In this document: piece after piece, positions 59,470 through 63,825 of the stretch
Position numbering within the stretch: position 1 is the first letter of the stretch
How the letters are laid out: the number at the start of each line of letters is the position of its first letter
Origin: an uncultured Bacteroidales bacterium
GTDB lineage: Bacteria > Bacteroidota > Bacteroidia > Bacteroidales > ML635J-15
Direction of reading: 5' to 3'
DNA length: 63,825 nucleotides
NCBI GenBank assembly: GCA_937982115.1
Contig: CALJNE010000013.1
Coordinates: forward strand, 1 to 63,825
Notes under the pieces: model-generated
What the model was told of the DNA's origin: nothing
The model's database searches: none
What the model saw: the letters and a program-made list of their open reading frames with translations, nothing else
Position numbers and translations under genes: made by a program

Positions 59470-61260
59470 ATGAAAATTTATCTTTTACACATATTTCTAT
59501 TACTGTCCATTTTAGTTCCTGCCCAAAAATTTAAGGAAATAAAAAGCAATCCTGATTATATTTGGGGCGAAGCCTCGGATAAACACCTGGATAAAGCCGA
59601 CATTGCTGCCTTGAATATGCTGGTCAACCAAATATCTTCGCGTATTAAGTCAAATTTTACTTATGCCATTGTAGAATCAGGCAGTGATTTAAAAGAGTAT
59701 AGCGAACTTGTAATTAATACCTACTCCGATATCTACCTGCAAAACACCAAACGACTAATCGAGAAAAAGAAAAATAAATATACTGTTCTAAGATATATTG
59801 ACCGCACAAGCTTGAATAAAATGTTCGAAAACCGAAAAGATAAAATTCTTGACTATGCTAAGCTTGGAATTCTCGCCGAAAAAGACCTGCGAATTGGTGA
59901 CGCAATAAGATATTACTATTGGAGTATTTCTCTTTTAAAATCTCATCCGGATTTTAATACCATTAAAATCAGACTTGATGCAAATAACGAATTTACACTT
60001 ATTACATTTCTGCAAAATAAATTGAACGAAATTTTTAATAATATTGATGTTAAAATTATTGATGCCATAATTAATAAAGACCAAACAACTTATATTCTTG
60101 AGTTTAAATATTCAGGTCAAAAAGTTCAGAATCTCGATTACACTTATTGGATTGGAAATTCATTTTCAAATTTATATTCCGTAAAAGATGGATTAGGAGC
60201 TGTAGAATTTTTTCACGGGCAGGCCAAAGATTTATCTAAAATTCAACTTAAAATTGAGTTTTCTTATTCCGACAGAAGCAATTTAGATCCCGAAGTAAAA
60301 GCAATACTGGAAACTCCGGCAGCTGTTAAAATAAAACAAGCTGAAAAAAGTATTGAAATAAAAGACTTTAATAATTCAGAGATTAATTCCATTTCTACTC
60401 AAATACAAAATGTTGATTCCAATAATGAAATGATTTTTTCTTCAATTTCAAATATAAATCAATGTATTATAAACAAAGATTTTAAGGCAGTTAATCAATA
60501 TTTTTCTGAAACCGGAGCTAAGTATTTTAATAAACTTATTCAATACGGAAATGCAACTCTATTATCAAACAATACTTCGCCGCAGGTAATTCGTTTTGGT
60601 TCTTACACAATGGTTAGGTCTTTCCCAATGCTTTTCAGCTTTTCGAACGGCAAAAAAAAGTTTGTTGAAGATATTGTCTATATTTTTGACGAGAACGGTA
60701 AAATTGTAAATGTAAATTTTGCTTTGAATGAATCTACAATAAACTCCATACTCAATAAAAGTGAACAATTCGCAGATATAGAAGAAAAATATTTTCTGAT
60801 AAACTTACTGGAAACCTATAAAACAGCCTACTCTGTTGAAAATCTCGATTTTATAAAAAAATTCTTTTCCGATGATGCCTTGATTATTGTAGGGACAGTG
60901 CTTAAATACAAAGAGCCGATAGACTATATGTATAAAAGTCTTGAAACTCAAAATGTTAAATACACCAAATATACTAAAGCTGAATATCTGAGGCATCTTG
61001 AACGTGTATTTAACACAAACGAATACATAAATCTGCAATTCGAAGAATGCACTATAAAAAGGAGCAACAGAAATAATAAAATTTTTGGGATTCAATTAGC
61101 TCAGAACTATTATTCAACAAATTATTCGGATAAGGGATATTTATTTTTAATGATAGATTTAAACGACCTTAATAATCCGGTAATTTATGTTAGAACCTGG
61201 CAGCCCGAAAAAAATCCCGATGGAAGCATCATTGGACTTGAACATTTTTCAATTAACTGA
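59470..61260 (+). CDS. Secreted LPP20-like protein
   Basis: 596 residues with a signal peptide (IYLLHIFLLLSILVPAQ, cleavage before KFK). N-terminal LPP20-like segment: NPDYIWGEASDKHLDKADIA, ALNMLVNQISS and IVESGSDLKEYSELVINTY, which in other Bacteroidota lipoproteins mediates homotypic association. The central and C-terminal parts (from about 150) are beta-rich, with NTF2-like ENLDFIKKFFSDDALIIVG and LERVFNTNEYINLQFEE; no catalytic motif is visible. The upstream gap is 26 bases, and the next gene starts 3 bases after its stop. Confidence 0.65.
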   Translation: MKIYLLHIFLLLSILVPAQKFKEIKSNPDYIWGEASDKHLDKADIAALNMLVNQISSRIKSNFTYAIVESGSDLKEYSELVINTYSDIYLQNTKRLIEKKKNKYTVLRYIDRTSLNKMFENRKDKILDYAKLGILAEKDLRIGDAIRYYYWSISLLKSHPDFNTIKIRLDANNEFTLITFLQNKLNEIFNNIDVKIIDAIINKDQTTYILEFKYSGQKVQNLDYTYWIGNSFSNLYSVKDGLGAVEFFHGQAKDLSKIQLKIEFSYSDRSNLDPEVKAILETPAAVKIKQAEKSIEIKDFNNSEINSISTQIQNVDSNNEMIFSSISNINQCIINKDFKAVNQYFSETGAKYFNKLIQYGNATLLSNNTSPQVIRFGSYTMVRSFPMLFSFSNGKKKFVEDIVYIFDENGKIVNVNFALNESTINSILNKSEQFADIEEKYFLINLLETYKTAYSVENLDFIKKFFSDDALIIVGTVLKYKEPIDYMYKSLETQNVKYTKYTKAEYLRHLERVFNTNEYINLQFEECTIKRSNRNNKIFGIQLAQNYYSTNYSDKGYLFLMIDLNDLNNPVIYVRTWQPEKNPDGSIIGLEHFSIN

Positions 61261-61263
61261 TTT

Positions 61264-62061
61264 ATGAAGCACGAAACTAATCTATTAAAAATGCGTTCGG
61301 AGTATCACACTCCGGTAAAGTATTTTTTACCTGTAGGAGATTCCGAAATATTTATGAACGAACTGATTGGAAAAAAAATCGAAATAGATTACTTGAATCA
61401 GATTAATTGTATTAAATGTAATGCTATAACACAGAAAAGTTTTCATCAAGGATATTGTTATTCCTGTTATATAAGTGTTCCTGAATGTGATACCGGAGTT
61501 TTACGTCCTGAAACAGATATGTCGCATCTTGGAATAAGCAGAGACTTAGAATGGTCTAAAAAATACTCTCTCATCAATCATTATGTATATCTGGCAATTA
61601 CCGGTGATCTTAAAGTTGGTGTAACGAGATTTAATCAAATTCCAAACAGGTGGATTGATCAGGGAGCAATTGCAGCAATAAAAATATGTAAAACTCCATA
61701 TAGACAGCTTGCAGGTACTATCGAAGTTGAGTTAAAAAAACATCTAAGCGATAAAACAAATGTAAACAAGATGTTAAAGACCAAATCCCACAATATTGAC
61801 CTCATTAGCGAAAAACAAAAATACACTTCTCTTCTTCCTGATGAATTAAAAAAATATATAACTACCGACGATACTATCACTAATATTAGTTATCCTTACA
61901 ATTATCAATTTGATAATTTTTCGAATTTTGTTTTTAGTAACAAGCAAAATCAAATTAGCGGTATTTTAATGGGTATGAAAGGACAATACCTCATTTTTAA
62001 TAATGGTATTATTTTTAATGTACGAGCTCATTCGGGTTATTTAATTTCTTTGAATTACTAA
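61264..62061 (+). CDS. DUF2797 protein (zinc-ribbon plus GIY-YIG-like)
   Basis: 265 residues, no signal peptide. A zinc-ribbon-like cysteine set: C49-x-x-C52, C65-x-x-C68 and C75. Next a core resembling the GIY-YIG nuclease fold: YVYLAITGDLKVGVTR (Y107/Y109 ... K117-V-G ... R122), R129 in NRWIDQGA and E154 in GTIEVELKK, in the order Y-x-V-G ... R ... E expected for that fold. DUF2797 is uncharacterised; a nucleic-acid enzyme is a reasonable guess. Directly followed by recX (1 base gap), so a DNA-repair link is plausible but unproven. Confidence 0.75.
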   Translation: MKHETNLLKMRSEYHTPVKYFLPVGDSEIFMNELIGKKIEIDYLNQINCIKCNAITQKSFHQGYCYSCYISVPECDTGVLRPETDMSHLGISRDLEWSKKYSLINHYVYLAITGDLKVGVTRFNQIPNRWIDQGAIAAIKICKTPYRQLAGTIEVELKKHLSDKTNVNKMLKTKSHNIDLISEKQKYTSLLPDELKKYITTDDTITNISYPYNYQFDNFSNFVFSNKQNQISGILMGMKGQYLIFNNGIIFNVRAHSGYLISLNY

Positions 62062-62062
62062 G

Positions 62063-62527
62063 ATGGAAGAAAAAGAATTGAAAAAAATAATTTCGAGATT
62101 AAGAAAAATTTGCAGTATATCAGAAAAATGTAGAGCCGATGTTTATAATTATTTACAAAAATCTGAATGCACCGAAGATGAAAAAGATATGATTATAGAA
62201 ATTTTAGAACAAGAAAATTTCATATCCGAAAGCCGATATGTTGAGGCTTTTGTTAATGATAAAATAAAATTCAATAAATGGGGAAAACTAAAAATTCGTT
62301 ATTTTCTTGAACAAAAAGGTGTTTCAGAGAAACTAATAAACTCGACTTTAAATAATATGGACGAAAACTTTTATGAAGAGACTTTAAAAAGTGTTATTAC
62401 ATCAAAAGTAAAAAGCTTAAAAAAAGAACCTCCTGAAAAAATATATCAGAAAGTATTTAAGTTTGCTCAGTCAAGGGGTTTTGAAAATGATTTGATTTAT
62501 AGAGTTTTACAAAGTATTTTGAGATAA
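62063..62527 (+). CDS. recX: Regulatory protein RecX
   Basis: 154 residues of three-helix repeats that inhibit RecA filament growth. Family pattern: LRKICSISEKCRADVYNYL, then IIEILEQENFISESRYVEAF with the central DxxRYA-like segment, KINKWG-type FNKWGKLKIRYFLEQKGVSE and a C-terminal GFENDLIYRVLQSI. Length is usual. It is the last gene of the run before prfB, whose promoter lies in its last codons. Confidence 0.88.
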   Translation: MEEKELKKIISRLRKICSISEKCRADVYNYLQKSECTEDEKDMIIEILEQENFISESRYVEAFVNDKIKFNKWGKLKIRYFLEQKGVSEKLINSTLNNMDENFYEETLKSVITSKVKSLKKEPPEKIYQKVFKFAQSRGFENDLIYRVLQSILR

Positions 62528-62548
62528 GCCTCTTAAACACTATCTTTG
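62518..62548 (+). promoter_or_regulatory. Promoter of prfB
   Basis: TTTG (62518-62521), 19 bases, TATCTTTG (62541-62548): an exact match to both Bacteroidota promoter elements with the common spacing. The -33 element is inside the end of recX. About ten bases of leader would precede the prfB ATG at 62564. Confidence 0.6.
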
Positions 62549-62563
62549 CAAAAAAAATTTGAT

Positions 62564-63653
62564 ATGGTAAGTATCGAAAAAATAAAAGATTTAAAAAAGC
62601 GAGGTGACGCTTTGAGGAGGTTTCTTTGACATTGATAAAAAGAGAGAAATTATTGCTGAAAAAACAAAATTAACAGAATCCCCGGAATTTTGGGACGATC
62701 CTGATAATGCACAAAAATTACTTAAAGAAATTAGTTCTTTAAAATCCTGGGTAAATTGGTATGATGAACTTAATCAAAAACTCGAAGATTTAGAGATATT
62801 ATTTGATTTTTACAAAGCTGAAGAAATTTCGGAATCGGAACTAGAAGCGGAATACAATAAGGTAGAATCTGCTGTGGAGGAGCTTGAGCTCAAAAATATG
62901 CTTCGTAACGAAGAAGATAAAATGGATGCGGTCCTAACCATAAATGCAGGAGCCGGTGGTACCGAAAGCAACGATTGGGCGGAGATGCTGGAAAGAATGT
63001 ATATTCGTTATGCAGAAGACAATAATTACAAAGTTCAAATAATGGACAGGCAAGAAGGTGATACTGTTGGCATTAAATCCTGCACTATGACTATTTCCGG
63101 CGAATTTACCTATGGTTACCTGAAGGGAGAAACAGGAGTTCATCGTTTGGTAAGGTTATCACCTTTTGATGCTGCACACAAAAGACACACTTCCTTTGCT
63201 TCGGTTTTTGTATTTCCTTTGGTTGATGAATCCATAAATATTGAAATAAATCCTGCAGACATTGAGTGGGAAACCTATCGAAGCAGTGGTGCCGGTGGTC
63301 AAAATGTAAATAAAGTAGAAACAGCAGTTAGACTACGTCATATCCCAACAGGAATTATTATTGAAAACAGTGAAACCCGTTCACAGTTAAAAAACAAAGA
63401 AAACGCATTAAGACTGTTAAAGTCAAGACTTTACGAATTAGAACTCAGAAAACTTCAAGAAGAGAAAAATAAACTTGAAAGTCAAAAAATGAAAATTGAA
63501 TGGGGATCTCAAATAAGAAACTACGTTTTACATCCATATAAGCTCGTAAAAGATTTGCGTACCGGTTACGAAACAGGAAACACTCAAGCGGTTTTAGACG
63601 GGAAAATCCATGATTTCATAAAAGCTTATTTAATGCAATTTGGGGGAAAGTAA
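62564..63653 (+). CDS. prfB: Peptide chain release factor 2 (with programmed frameshift)
   Basis: RF2 terminates translation at UGA and UAA. The product is about 362 residues in two frames: 21 codons from the ATG at 62564 to CTT, then a +1 shift over UGA at 62627-62629 and 341 codons from 62628. Landmarks: [28 protein letters not shown], the stop-codon-recognition tripeptide SPF in [13 protein letters not shown], the peptidyl-hydrolysis motif GGQ in [13 protein letters not shown], and NTQAVLDG at the end. Length matches other RF2. The frameshift makes synthesis autoregulatory: low RF2 favours shifting. Confidence 0.96.
62615..62630 (+). promoter_or_regulatory. prfB +1 programmed frameshift site
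   Basis: AGGAGG (62615-62620), then TTT CTT TGA C (62621-62630): the Shine-Dalgarno-like spur three bases before the slippery CTT and the in-frame TGA followed by C, the same layout as the E. coli signal. The downstream frame (GAC at 62628) continues RF2. Confidence 0.9.
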
Positions 63654-63687
63654 TCAAGGATTTTTGAATTTAAAAATTTAGAATAAA

Positions 63688-63718
63688 AAAGAGACTGCCT
63701 TTTTGGGACAGTCTCTTT
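63688..63718. terminator. Bidirectional terminator between prfB and the rRNA operon
   Basis: AAAGAGACTG (63688-63697) pairs with CAGTCTCTTT (63709-63718). On the minus strand it ends in TTTTTT, so it should stop the rRNA operon; it also follows the prfB stop by 34 bases on the plus strand, where it is followed by AAAAATTT. Confidence 0.75.
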
Positions 63719-63726
63719 AAAAATTT

Positions 63727-63825
63727 GGCGGCGACCTACTCTCCCGCTGAACGCAGTACCATCGGCGCTGATGAGCTTAACTTCCGAGTTCGGAATGGGA
63801 TCGGGTGGAACCTCATCGCTATAGC
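63727..63825 (-). rRNA. rrf: 5S ribosomal RNA, partial (5' end outside the window)
   Basis: The minus strand reads GCTATAGCGATGAGGTTCCA, then CCCGATCCCATTCCGAACTC, GGAAGTTAAGC and GGGAGAGTAGGTCGCCGCC, the conserved 5S core and 3' end. About ten bases of the 5' end lie right of the window. It is the last gene of an rRNA operon transcribed leftward; the terminator at 63688-63718 follows. Confidence 0.93.

Noticed and set aside
62564-62629. Frameshift mutation or pseudogene in prfB
   Set aside because: The in-frame TGA is embedded in the standard RF2 programmed frameshift signal, and the rest of the gene is intact.

Overview
This AT-rich window comes from a member of the Bacteroidota, most likely a Bacteroidales-like lineage. 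The evidence is type IX secretion (T9SS) cargo with type A and gliding-motility (CHU_C-like) C-termini, a PorV/PorQ-family barrel, a Porin_10-like protein, carboxypeptidase-regulatory TonB receptors, DUF4369-type thioredoxin lipoproteins, a surface-export-like lipoprotein signature (Lys followed by two acidic residues after the lipid cysteine), and promoters of the form TTTG-N19/20-TAnnTTTG. Shine-Dalgarno sequences are rare, also typical of the phylum. Most of the window is a core chromosome; no phage, insertion sequence, CRISPR array or tRNA gene was seen.

Layout. 0-0.3 kb: a decayed non-coding repeat. 0.3-7.3 kb: porin-like protein, then YfhO membrane protein - radical SAM/SPASM - folK (+), facing HIT and greA (-). 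7.4-16.4 kb: a three-gene minus-strand operon of TonB-dependent receptor, giant T9SS cargo and PorV/PorQ protein. 16.5-24.2 kb: small Lys-rich secreted protein, Rieske-like lipoprotein, ahcY, ribF, a thioredoxin-like lipoprotein lacking its cysteines, lpxH, a GH114-like lipoprotein, lptB and a DUF486 protein. 24.2-33.5 kb (-): secreted endonuclease/phosphatase-fold lipoprotein, beta-helix lipoprotein, 1.3-kilo-residue SprB-repeat/PKD protein, ABC-F ATPase, trmD. 33.8-42.4 kb (+): tight run of DUF349 protein, TonB receptor, pyrG, yidC and the menaquinone methyltransferase. 42.4-45.5 kb (-): S9 peptidase, clpX, clpP. 45.7-54.1 kb (+): T9SS cargo, repeat block, fructose-bisphosphate aldolase, two Na+-coupled amino-acid transporters, helix-hairpin-helix protein and an rRNA methyltransferase. 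54.4-56.6 kb (-): potassium-dependent-type membrane pyrophosphatase. 56.8-63.7 kb (+): exported thioredoxin, small lipoprotein, 2-hydroxyacid dehydrogenase, DUF2148 protein, LPP20-like protein, DUF2797 protein, recX and prfB with a programmed +1 frameshift. The window ends in the 3' part of a 5S rRNA on the minus strand, the tail of an rRNA operon lying beyond the right edge.

Biological themes are envelope building and protein export (YidC, LptB, LpxH, PorV, TonB receptors, T9SS cargo), translation and RNA modification (TrmD, PrfB, ABC-F, SpoU methylase, 5S rRNA), and a possible sodium economy (membrane pyrophosphatase plus NSS and AGCS transporters). The observations most worth a second look are the TonB receptor-cargo-PorV operon, a degenerate intergenic repeat family with an exact 189-base higher-order period at 47.8-48.2 kb, two lipoproteins with redox folds that have lost canonical ligands, and strong Shine-Dalgarno usage confined to the prfB frameshift site and hppA.
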